Source of the DNA: Flavobacteriaceae bacterium
Lineage (GTDB): Bacteria; Bacteroidota; Bacteroidia; Flavobacteriales; Flavobacteriaceae
Reading direction: 5' to 3'
Assembly (NCBI GenBank): GCA_014075215.1
Contig: CP046177.1
Coordinates: forward strand, 372,001-436,000
DNA length: 64,000 nucleotides
Shown here piece after piece: positions 48,765 to 58,300 of this stretch (positions are counted from its first letter, which is position 1; every line of letters starts with the position of its first letter). A model generated the notes under the pieces. It was not told the origin of the DNA. It did no database searches and worked only from the letters and a program-made list of their open reading frames with translations. A program made the position numbers and the translations under genes.

Positions 48765-51226
48765 CAAAAAGAAATTCCAAATAAAAATCCATCGTTTTTA
48801 ACCGAGTTAAAATTAGAACGAACATAATCAATTCGTAAAAAACGCCATTTTCCAAACCCAATATTATCCAATCCGATAGTATATTCGGTATATGGTTTTC
48901 TTCCTCCCGTAAACAATCCTTTTGCTCCAACAACCAAATGAAAATTCAATGTATTGATCAATGGAACCCGACTCAATAAAAATCCTCTGAAATTATGCTC
49001 AACATGCCATTCGGCATATTTGTCATTAGTACTAAACCGGTAATAGTCCAATAACCCAAAACTATTAATATAATTAGACGGAGCAAGGTCTAGTCGATTT
49101 CCATCCGCATGTAAGTAATCCATAAACGGAATCTCTTTCTGTTTTAAAAAGAAGCCCGAGCGGATATGGTATCTAAAATCTCCCTCATTCCCTAAAGAGA
49201 TAAACTGATGCAAACGAGCCATAAACAAATCCGAACCATAGGTACTATTATTATCTCCTCCAAAGTTCTTTCGATACCCTATATGTAGTGAAGGGTATTT
49301 TGTGTTTCCCACATTAAACTTACGGTTAGGATACATGAGATATTTCTGACCAAAAACAATGGTTGCCCCTAAATTGAATGACCAGATAGTATGCGAAACA
49401 AAAGGCGCGGAAAAATTAGTTGGATCTGTCGGGTTATTAGATTGAAAGGGGATATCTCTTCCGAACAATACATAATTAGTAGTATTAAACAAAGGCTTTC
49501 TATTGGCATATTCCAGGGAAGTACTTAAAAAAACACCATTCACCGCTTCCTGCGAATATGAAACCCTAGTAAATGTTTTTTCATATATTTTCAAATAGTT
49601 TTCTTTTGCAAGTAAAGAATACAGGGTATTGTGAAGCCTTGAAATAGGATTTCTCGCATTAAACTGGCTTGTTGTAATACCTCCGGAAACAGAAAACCTG
49701 GGACGTTCAATATTGTTCCATTTTTTTCCGAAGTAGAAAACCGGGCGCAGTTTTTTTTCTGATAACCCGTAACTTGCATCCGCCCCCATGCTTATCCATT
49801 TTCCTTTATTATTTAATCGTTTAAAATAATTGAACCCTACAGAGGTATTCCAACCCTGAACCGTATTGTAAGCAATATTTTCTAATGGAGAGTTCAATGT
49901 AACAGACCATTTCCGATATCTGTTCCTATACGTATACCCTGTAAATGGCGATAAAAAAGAAAATTTATTGTTTTTTTGATCAATAGAGTCCAAATACTTT
50001 TTTGATTTGCGAACTACTTTAATACTGTCTTTTAAAATATAATCTTTTATTTCTTCACCTGTCAAAGGAACAGGCCTTAGCCGGTTCCAAAAAGTCGTAT
50101 CCTTTTCCGTAGCATGCTCCTCAAAAGACAGAATTTGATTGGTAAATGTCTCCTCTACAAAACCCGGAGTAAAATTATAATCAGAATACGCCGAAGAAAA
50201 CCTTCCGTCAACATTAAATCCAAAAATTCCAAAACGGAAATCGATAGTTTGTGTAATCAAAACCCAGGCTTTGTTTCCTTCGGAGTAATTATAATCTTGT
50301 TTGAATGTTAATTCATCTATAATCGGAATGCCGATTTGTTTTCCCGTGGAAATCAGGTCAACTCCGTAAATTGCCCAATCGTCTTCTACAATATAAATAA
50401 ATCCGCTAAAAACCCGATCGCCTTCACGTTTAGGTGTCACTTTTACTTTATTAATCAAACGCGCGTTCTTATCGTAAAAAGAACCTTCCAGTCTGTAACG
50501 ATAATAACCAAACGCACCATTTGCAATGGGTGAAACCAAATGACTATCTGCAACAGATACCGAGTTATCATAAAAATTAAAATGAGCTTCCTCTGCTCTG
50601 TTAAAACTGATTCCATTATCAGAACCACTCACCTTAGAAGCAATAATTTTTTCTTTAAACTTTTTAGGTCTTTTTTGATACGCAATTTCCGAAATAGTTT
50701 CAGATAAATAGATAATTCCGGTTCTGGTAGAATCCAGTCCGCCTCCCAGATCTCCTAAACTTTGCCCCAGTATTTTTTCAGGAGCATTTTTTACCTTAAA
50801 TAATCCCCGGGAATAAAAACCAGCTGTATACTGCCGATAAGCATCTGTATTTTTTTCTTTGCTTTCAATAGCACTCCTAATGATCCTGATAGCAGGATTA
50901 TCACCGGCGGAAATAGCAATTTCATTCAACACTATTTCTTCCTCTTCCAACGATACATTTAGTATAAAAGGGAAGGAAGTTACAGCGACCTCTTTTTTTA
51001 AAACCGTATACCCTAAAAGTTGAAAAATAACAGTATAAGTACCCGTTTTAGAAATGTTCAATTCATAATTACCATGATCATTAGAAGTAGTTCCCGTAAT
51101 TGTTTTATCTAAATAAACACTGACAAAAGAAAGAGGAGCCCCTTTGGTATTTGTAATCGTCCCCTTTATTTGGGTAAAGCCGGTAATACTTACAAATAAA
51201 AAAAGTAGTACTATAAGTTTTTTCAT
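48764..51226 (-). CDS. DUF5686 outer-membrane protein with carboxypeptidase-like regulatory domain
   Basis: 820 aa from ATG 51226 (an earlier in-frame start at 51301 would add 25 residues before the signal peptide). The signal peptide MKKLIVLLFLFVSITGFTQ is followed by a carboxypeptidase-regulatory/CarbopepD domain (IKGTITNTKGAPLSFVSVYL, to about 105), then the DUF5686 region and a C-terminal outer-membrane barrel (many aromatic-rich strands; last residues DGFLFGISF). Common in Bacteroidota; function unknown. Divergent from queG. Confidence 0.85.
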   Translation of the reverse strand: MKKLIVLLFLFVSITGFTQIKGTITNTKGAPLSFVSVYLDKTITGTTSNDHGNYELNISKTGTYTVIFQLLGYTVLKKEVAVTSFPFILNVSLEEEEIVLNEIAISAGDNPAIRIIRSAIESKEKNTDAYRQYTAGFYSRGLFKVKNAPEKILGQSLGDLGGGLDSTRTGIIYLSETISEIAYQKRPKKFKEKIIASKVSGSDNGISFNRAEEAHFNFYDNSVSVADSHLVSPIANGAFGYYRYRLEGSFYDKNARLINKVKVTPKREGDRVFSGFIYIVEDDWAIYGVDLISTGKQIGIPIIDELTFKQDYNYSEGNKAWVLITQTIDFRFGIFGFNVDGRFSSAYSDYNFTPGFVEETFTNQILSFEEHATEKDTTFWNRLRPVPLTGEEIKDYILKDSIKVVRKSKKYLDSIDQKNNKFSFLSPFTGYTYRNRYRKWSVTLNSPLENIAYNTVQGWNTSVGFNYFKRLNNKGKWISMGADASYGLSEKKLRPVFYFGKKWNNIERPRFSVSGGITTSQFNARNPISRLHNTLYSLLAKENYLKIYEKTFTRVSYSQEAVNGVFLSTSLEYANRKPLFNTTNYVLFGRDIPFQSNNPTDPTNFSAPFVSHTIWSFNLGATIVFGQKYLMYPNRKFNVGNTKYPSLHIGYRKNFGGDNNSTYGSDLFMARLHQFISLGNEGDFRYHIRSGFFLKQKEIPFMDYLHADGNRLDLAPSNYINSFGLLDYYRFSTNDKYAEWHVEHNFRGFLLSRVPLINTLNFHLVVGAKGLFTGGRKPYTEYTIGLDNIGFGKWRFLRIDYVRSNFNSVKNDGFLFGISF

Positions 51227-51329
51227 AAAATAGTTTATTAGTTGAGCAGAGCAAACATAGATCATGTCAAAGCATCCAACTCTGTAAATTTTGTTAAACA
51301 AGATACAATATAATCTTAAAATTAATTAT

Positions 51330-51400
51330 ACCAAAAAGAATACTAAAGTGGTCTAAAGATGGTGTAAGGAAAATGGAACTATTTTAGTATTCTTTTTGGT
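51330..51400. repeat. Perfect 18-bp inverted repeat in the DUF5686/queG intergenic region
   Basis: ACCAAAAAGAATACTAAA (51330-51347) and its exact complement TTTAGTATTCTTTTTGGT (51383-51400), 35 bp apart. Both neighbouring genes point away, so it is not a shared terminator. It lies upstream of both starts and could be a regulatory palindrome, a small RNA hairpin or a mobile-element relic. Confidence 0.7.
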
Positions 51401-51417
51401 ATTAGACACCATTTTAT

Positions 51418-51445
51418 TTGAAAAAGTTGCTTTTCTTTACTTTTG
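51418..51445 (+). promoter_or_regulatory. queG promoter
   Basis: TTG (51418-51420) and TACTTTTG (51438-51445) are 17 bp apart, a good match to the Bacteroidota -33/-7 pattern, 18 bp before ATG 51463. It supports that ATG over the upstream TTG start. Confidence 0.55.
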
Positions 51446-51462
51446 AAAAAATAGGTTTAAAA

Positions 51463-52389
51463 ATGAATAAAACCCTGCAATATTCTCAATTTATAAAAAA
51501 AGAAGCAAAACGCTTAGGTTTTTTAAATTGCGGTATTGCCAAAGCCGGTTTTTTAGAAAAAGAAGCCCCACGATTAGCATCCTGGCTAGAAAATGATTTT
51601 CACGGAGAAATGCAATATATGGAAAATCATTTTGATAAAAGATTAGATACCAGGCTATTAGTTGACGGAGCAAAATCTGTTATTTCCTTAAGTTACAATT
51701 ATTACCCAAAAATTCAACCGCATGATGACACATATCATATTTCCAAATACGCATACGGAGAAGATTATCATCATGTGATTAAAAGAAAACTTAAAGAGTT
51801 ACTGTATGCCATTCAGGAAGAAATAGGAGAAGTACATGGCAGGGCATTTGTAGACTCTGCTCCAATTTTAGAGAGAGCCTGGGCAGAAAAAGCAGGCTTG
51901 GGATGGAATGGAAAACATACCTTATTAATTCAGAAACAACAAGGTTCTTTCTTTTTTCTGGCGGAACTCATCGTGGATGTAGAATTAGTTTATGACCCTC
52001 CATTTGCAACAGATCATTGTGGCAGCTGTACAAAGTGTATTGATGCTTGCCCGACAGAAGCCATTTTACCCAATTCAACCATAGATGGAAGCAAGTGCAT
52101 CTCGTACTTAACCATAGAATTAAAAGACCATATCCCTTCAGAATTTAAGAATAATATGGAAAACCGGATATTTGGCTGTGATATTTGTCAGGATGTATGC
52201 CCTTGGAATCGATTTTCAGAACCACACCAAGAACCCCTGTTTCAGCCTCAAAAAGAACTACTGGAAATGACAAAAGAAAACTGGGAAGAAATAACGGAAG
52301 ATACTTTTAAAAAAGTTTTTAAGAAATCTGCCGTAAAAAGAACAAAATACCTGGGACTTACCAAAAACATTAGATTTCTAAAAGAATAA
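51463..52389 (+). CDS. queG: Epoxyqueuosine reductase QueG
   Basis: 308 aa from ATG 51463. QueG is a cobalamin- and [4Fe-4S]-dependent enzyme that reduces epoxyqueuosine to queuosine in tRNA. Seen: the N-terminal DUF1730 part (LGFLNCGIAKAGFLEKEAPR), GRAFVDSAPILERAWAEKAG with the catalytic Asp region, GWNGKHTLLI, and the two cluster motifs CGSCTKCIDACP (about 185-196) and CDICQDVCPWN (about 240-250). Typical length. Preceded by its own promoter and the 71-bp inverted repeat region. Confidence 0.95.
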   Translation: MNKTLQYSQFIKKEAKRLGFLNCGIAKAGFLEKEAPRLASWLENDFHGEMQYMENHFDKRLDTRLLVDGAKSVISLSYNYYPKIQPHDDTYHISKYAYGEDYHHVIKRKLKELLYAIQEEIGEVHGRAFVDSAPILERAWAEKAGLGWNGKHTLLIQKQQGSFFFLAELIVDVELVYDPPFATDHCGSCTKCIDACPTEAILPNSTIDGSKCISYLTIELKDHIPSEFKNNMENRIFGCDICQDVCPWNRFSEPHQEPLFQPQKELLEMTKENWEEITEDTFKKVFKKSAVKRTKYLGLTKNIRFLKE

Positions 52390-52419
52390 AAATCAAAGGT
52401 TAACTTTCGCCGAAAAAAC

Positions 52420-52427
52420 TATATTTG
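52420..52427 (+). promoter_or_regulatory. -7 box of the maeB promoter
   Basis: TATATTTG fits TAnnTTTG and lies 26 bp before the maeB ATG. No TTG at the usual upstream distance; GTTAAC stands there instead. Confidence 0.4.
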
Positions 52428-52453
52428 TAAGTTACAAACAACTCAAAAACAAA

Positions 52454-54733
52454 ATGAACGAATCTAGAAAAAGGCGTGAAGCTCTATTATATCATGCAAA
52501 ACCAAAATCAGGTAAAATAGAAGTCGTTCCAACAAAGAAATATGCTACACAACACGATTTGTCTTTAGCGTATTCCCCCGGAGTCGCCGAACCTTGTTTG
52601 GAAATTGCAAAAGATATAAATAATGTATACAAATATACTGCCAAGAGTAATTTAGTAGCTGTAATCACCAACGGAACAGCCGTTTTGGGTTTGGGGAATA
52701 TAGGCCCTGAAGCGTCTAAACCGGTCATGGAAGGAAAAGGACTGCTATTTAAAATATTTGCCGATATAGATGTATTTGATATTGAGATTGACGCAACGGA
52801 CGTAGATATATTCATAGCAACAGTAAAAGCCATTTCCCCTACTTTCGGAGGGATAAATTTAGAAGATATTAAGGCTCCCGAAGCTTTTGAAATTGAGCGC
52901 AGATTAAAAGAAGAACTCAATATTCCCGTGATGCATGACGACCAGCACGGAACAGCGATCATTTCTGCGGCAGCATTAAAAAATGCTGTAGAAATTATAA
53001 AAAAAGAAATGTCCGACATAAAAATTGTTGTTAACGGTGCCGGAGCTGCCGCAATTTCCTGTACAAGATTGTACTTGAGGTTAGGGGTAAAAAAAGAAAA
53101 CATTATTATGTGTGACAGCAAAGGTGTTATCAGAAAAGACCGTAATGATTTTACTGCACAAAAAGAAGAATTTGCCACACATACAGATGTACATACTTTA
53201 GAAGAAGCCATTCAAAATGCAGATGTGTTTATCGGGCTGTCAACAGGAAATGTGGTAACGACGAAAATGTTGCTATCAATGGCAAAAGACCCCATTGTAT
53301 TTGCCATGGCAAACCCTGAACCGGAAATTAATTACGATCTGGCAATTGCTACAAGAAAGGATATTATTATGGCAACAGGACGGTCTGACCATCCAAATCA
53401 AGTAAATAACGTACTCGGATTTCCTTTTATTTTTAGAGGAGCTCTCGATGTTAAGGCTACTAAAATAAATGAAGAAATGAAAATGGCCGCAGTTTTGGCC
53501 TTGGCCGATTTAGCTAAAAAATCCGTACCGGAACAAGTAAATATTGTATACGATGAAGTCAGTTTATCTTATGGAAAAGAATACATTATCCCAAAACCCT
53601 TTGACCCCAGATTGATTTATGAAATTCCTCCTGCAATTGCAAAAGCGGCTATGGATTCGGGAGTTGCCAGAGAACCTATCCTTGACTGGGATAAATATCG
53701 AGAGTCTTTGATGGACAGATCAGGAACAGGAAGCAAAGAAGTTAGGCTTTTGCACAATAGAGCCAAAAGAAGCCCTAAGACCATTGTTTTTACCGAAGCA
53801 GATCATTTAGATGTACTGAAAGCAGCACAAAGAGTATATGAAGAACGAATTGGGAACCCCGTCCTTTTAGGAAGAAAAGATGTCATTTTAGAACTCAAAA
53901 AAGAATTGGGATTCATGGCAGAAATCCCTATTATTAATCCTAAAACGGATGAAGAAACACCCAGAAGAAATCGGTTTGGAGAAATATACTGGAAAACCAG
54001 ACAACGAAAAGGAATTACACTATCACAAGCACAAAAGCTAATGCGAGAGCGTAATTATTTTGCTGCAATGATGGTAAATGCAGGAGAAGCAGACGGATTA
54101 ATAGCAGGATATTCAAGGCCTTATAGAACCGTTGTAAAGCCAATGATGGAACTCATAGAAAAAGATACCGGCGTAACCCGAATTGCTGCCGCAAACTTAA
54201 TGCTGACAAAACAAGGACCTGTGTTTTTAGCAGATACCTATATTAATATAAATCCAACAGCAAAAGATTTGGCTAAAATTTCTCAAATGACCTATCAATT
54301 AGCTAAAATGTTTGGCATGAAGCCCCATATAGCCATGCTCTCTTTTTCTAATTTTGGATCCACAAAATCGGAAAGTTCACAGAAAATCAGTGAAGCCGTT
54401 TCTTATATTCACAGAAATTTTCCAAATGTAAATGTAGATGGAGAATTACAAGCAGATTTTGCCTTAAATCCGGAAATGTTAGCCAGAGAATTTCCATTTT
54501 CAAAATTAAATGGAAAAAAAGTAAATGTATTGATTTTTCCAAATCTGGAATCGGCAAATATTACCTATAAATTATTGAAACAAATTGATGAAGCCGAATC
54601 TATCGGCCCCATAATCCTGGGACTTAAAAAACCTGCTCACATCTTACAATTAGGAGCCAGCGTAGATGAAATGGTCAATATGGCTGCAGTTGCGGTAATT
54701 GATGCACAACAAAGAGAAAAGCAAAATAAATAA
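52454..54733 (+). CDS. maeB: NADP-dependent malic enzyme with phosphotransacetylase domain
   Basis: 759 aa, the two-domain MaeB type. It decarboxylates malate to pyruvate with NADP+. The malic domain (1 to about 410) has LSLAYSPGVAEPCLEIAKD, VTNGTAVLGLGNIGP, HDDQHGTAIISAAALKNA with the metal-binding residues, and VVNGAGAAAISC (NADP fold). The C-terminal about 330 residues match phosphate acetyltransferase (GYSRPYRTVVKPMMELI; ADTYININPTAKDLAK; LSFSNFGSTKSE), which in MaeB usually has a regulatory rather than catalytic role. Followed by ruvA after 28 bp. Confidence 0.95.
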   Translation: MNESRKRREALLYHAKPKSGKIEVVPTKKYATQHDLSLAYSPGVAEPCLEIAKDINNVYKYTAKSNLVAVITNGTAVLGLGNIGPEASKPVMEGKGLLFKIFADIDVFDIEIDATDVDIFIATVKAISPTFGGINLEDIKAPEAFEIERRLKEELNIPVMHDDQHGTAIISAAALKNAVEIIKKEMSDIKIVVNGAGAAAISCTRLYLRLGVKKENIIMCDSKGVIRKDRNDFTAQKEEFATHTDVHTLEEAIQNADVFIGLSTGNVVTTKMLLSMAKDPIVFAMANPEPEINYDLAIATRKDIIMATGRSDHPNQVNNVLGFPFIFRGALDVKATKINEEMKMAAVLALADLAKKSVPEQVNIVYDEVSLSYGKEYIIPKPFDPRLIYEIPPAIAKAAMDSGVAREPILDWDKYRESLMDRSGTGSKEVRLLHNRAKRSPKTIVFTEADHLDVLKAAQRVYEERIGNPVLLGRKDVILELKKELGFMAEIPIINPKTDEETPRRNRFGEIYWKTRQRKGITLSQAQKLMRERNYFAAMMVNAGEADGLIAGYSRPYRTVVKPMMELIEKDTGVTRIAAANLMLTKQGPVFLADTYININPTAKDLAKISQMTYQLAKMFGMKPHIAMLSFSNFGSTKSESSQKISEAVSYIHRNFPNVNVDGELQADFALNPEMLAREFPFSKLNGKKVNVLIFPNLESANITYKLLKQIDEAESIGPIILGLKKPAHILQLGASVDEMVNMAAVAVIDAQQREKQNK

Positions 54734-54761
54734 TTTATTACATTTGAACCGAGGTTAAATT

Positions 54762-55343
54762 ATGATTACACAAATTAGGGGAAGGCTCGTTGAGAAAAGC
54801 CCGACGTATGTTGTAGTAGAGTGTTCCGGAGTAGGTTATTTATTACATATTTCTTTAAATACATTCTCAAATTTACCGGAAGCAGAAGAGTTAAAGCTGT
54901 ATACACATTTAGCCATTAGAGAAGATGCACATACCTTATACGGATTTGCCAGCAAAACAGAAAGAGAAATATTTAGATTATTAATCTCCGTTTCCGGAGT
55001 AGGTGCCAGCATTGCAAGAACCATGTTGTCTTCTATGACCCCCGAAGAAATACAACAGGCAATAGCATCCGATAACGTTGCTGTCATTCAATCAGTAAAA
55101 GGTATTGGTGCTAAAACGGCCCAACGGGTTATTGTTGACTTGAAAGATAAAATTTTAAAAACTTTTAATATTGATGAAGTTTCTATTTCTCAAAACAATA
55201 CTAATAAAGATGAAGCGTTATCTGCATTAGAAGTTTTAGGGTTTCATAGGAAACAATCAGAAAAGATTGTGAATACTATCCTACAAAAATCTCCTGAAAT
55301 AACGGTAGAATTACTTATTAAAAAGGCATTGAAAAATTTATAG
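54762..55343 (+). CDS. ruvA: Holliday junction branch migration protein RuvA
   Basis: 193 aa, standard length. Domain I OB fold (MITQIRGRLVEKSPTYVVVE; GVGYLLHIS), domain II with two helix-hairpin-helix motifs (LISVSGVGASIARTMLS; IQSVKGIGAKTAQRVIVDL) and the flexible domain III (about 145-193; ALEVLGFHRKQSEKIV) that contacts RuvB. The sprA start follows after 4 bp, so the two are co-transcribed. Confidence 0.96.
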   Translation: MITQIRGRLVEKSPTYVVVECSGVGYLLHISLNTFSNLPEAEELKLYTHLAIREDAHTLYGFASKTEREIFRLLISVSGVGASIARTMLSSMTPEEIQQAIASDNVAVIQSVKGIGAKTAQRVIVDLKDKILKTFNIDEVSISQNNTNKDEALSALEVLGFHRKQSEKIVNTILQKSPEITVELLIKKALKNL

Positions 55344-55347
55344 CCGA

Positions 55348-58300
55348 TTGAGTAAAAATATAAAACATACTATCGTATTATTGTTTGCTTTTTTTATAGG
55401 CACAATTGCTTCCGCACAAAATAAAAATGATTCTGTTTCAGTAAAAAAAGATACTACAAAATTAAGATATAACTTCACTCACTTTCAAAAAGGAGGGCTA
55501 TTTTTAAATGACCCCTCTAAAATTAAAGTTGTTTTTGATAAGGTTTTAAACAAATATGTTTTTCTGGAAAAAATAGGAGATTATTATGTAAGAGTACCTA
55601 TATATATGACTCCGGAAGAATATGCAAAATACCGTCTGGAAAAAGATATGCTGGAATATTTCAAGGATAAGATAAATGCACGAAACAGCAAAAGAAAGGG
55701 AGTTTCAGCTGCTCAAAAAAATTTGCTGCCTACATATTATGTGAACTCGAAATTCTTTTCAACGATATTCGGAAGTAATAAAATTCAAATAACCCCTTCC
55801 GGAAGTATCAATCTAAAACTAGGTTTTATATATCAAAATACTGATAATCCTCAATTATCAGAGCAAAACAGGAGTAGTTTTACTTTTGATTTCGATCAGC
55901 AAATAAGTGCCAGTATTCGGGCAAAAATAGGAGAAAGGTTGCAATTTACAGCTAATTATGATACACAATCTACGTTTGATTTTCAGAACTTTATTAAAGT
56001 AGAATACATCCCCACAGAAGTTGATGAACTCATGCAAAAAGCCAGAGATAAAGTGTTAGGCAAAGTAGGAGTGAGCGATAATCTTGTACAAGGCATTCAG
56101 GATGGTAATATAAAAGGAACAAACGATGATATATTACAAGGCCTCAGTATTGGAAATATCACCATGCCTATTAAAAATTCATTAATTAACGGTTCTCAAA
56201 GTTTACTTGGAGTAAAGGCAAATCTGCAATTTGGTAAAACACATATTACTGCTGTCGCTTCACAACAAAATTCAGAAAGTACTACAGTAACAGCAGAGGC
56301 AGGATCTTCTATCCAACCATTTGAGTTGAGAACAACGGATTATGATGATGACCGGCATTTTTTCTTGTCTCAATTCTTTAGAAATAATTATGCCAATGCG
56401 TTGAGAAACTATCCTTTAATAACAAGCCCTATCAATATTACCCGAATTGAAGTTTGGATTACCAACCGCTCTTCAAGTGTAGAAGATTTTAGAAGTATTG
56501 TTGCTTTTGCTGATATTGGAGAGTCTGACGTTTCCAGATTTGTTTCTCCAACTATTCCTTTAAGAAATCCGCCAACAGTAAGTCTCGGCGGACAGATTGT
56601 AAATATTCCTGATAATGATGCAAATGATATTAATATACTACTTCAGGAAAATATTGGAAATGGGCAAATCAGAGATGTATCTACGGTAGATAGCAGGCTG
56701 TTAAGCTTTAATAATTTACAGCAGGGAACAGATTACAGTTTACTGCAAAATGCAAGAAAATTGAACCCTGGTGAGTATACATTAAACCCACAATTAGGAT
56801 ATATCTCCTTACAAAGAAGATTAAATGACGGAGAAGTCTTAGCTGTTGCCTACGAATATACGGTTGTAGGAAGTTCGCAAGCCTCTTTTAAAGTGGGAGA
56901 ATTTTCTAATGACGGGGTTATTGCTCCTGCTAATCTGGCAGTAAAACTATTACGAAGTGAGATATTGACTACAAAAAGAACAGTCAACAGCGTTGAAGAA
57001 GCATTTCCTACCTGGGATTTAATGATGAAAAACGTATATGCACTGGGAGCATTTCCGCTATCACAAGACGGGTTTCGATTTGAAATTCAATACAGAGATG
57101 ATCAAACGGGAATTGCTTCGAATACTCTTCAAAATTCAACCACAACAGGAATTGCCGAAAGACCATTGTTACGAGTTATGCGATTAGACCAACTGGATCA
57201 AAGTCAATTTAGAAACAGTGATGGATTTTTTGATTATGTAGAAGGAGTCACCGTAAACTCCCAAAACGGATATATTATTTTTCCGGAACCCGAACCTTTC
57301 GGCACAAACTTACAAAACCAACTAACTACAGCCACTGATATTGATACCTATGTTTTCAGAGAAATGTATTTGGAAACAAAGATCAATGCAAAAAACAATT
57401 TCCAAAATAAAGACAAGTTTTTACTAAAAGGGTACTTTAAATCCGATAATGCCGGAGGAATCCCTTTAAATGCATTCAATGTCCCAAGAGGTTCCGTTAC
57501 CGTTACTGCAGGCGGAAGACAACTGGTAGAAGGAGTGGATTTTGTAGTCGATTACCAATTAGGCAGGGTACAAATCATAGACCCCGGACTACAAGCTTCC
57601 GGAACACCTATTCAAGTATCAACAGAAAACAATGCGGTATTTAATCAGCAAAGAAAAACCTTTATAGGTGTTGATGTAGAACACCGCTTTTCCGATGATT
57701 TTGTTTTAGGAGGTACCCTATTAAATGTCGACGAAAGGCCTTTAACGCCAAAAGTTAATTTTGGTCAGGAACCGATAAACAATAACATGTTAGGAATTAA
57801 TGTAGATTACTCTTCGGAAGTTCCCTACTTGACAAAATTAGTAAATAAATTACCTTTTGTAGATACGGATGCTCTTTCAAATTTTTCCATAAGAGCAGAT
57901 ATGGCATATTTGCTACCCGGCTCTCCAAGCGGCATAGATGTAACGGGGCAAGCAACCTCTTATATAGATGATTTTGAAGCATCACAAATACCTATCAGTA
58001 TATTAACTCCGTTAGATTGGTATACTGCCAGTACGCCAAGAGGTTTTCCGGGATTCAACGGAGCAAGCGATCAGTTAGACTATAATTTCAACAGAGCAAG
58101 GCTTGCCTGGTATAATATTGACCAGATATTTTACGGTGCCGGACCTTCACCCGGAAATATAAGTGCAGACGAATTATCCAGGGCAGAAACAAGACAAATT
58201 AACTTTAGAGAACTCTTTCCAAATCAGGAGCTTGATGTAACCCAAAATGCATTGGTAAGGACGTTGGATTTGGCTTATTTCCCCAGTGAAAGAGGTGCTT

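Noticed and set aside
51330..51400. Terminator between DUF5686 and queG
   Set aside because: Both genes point away from it, so neither needs termination there.
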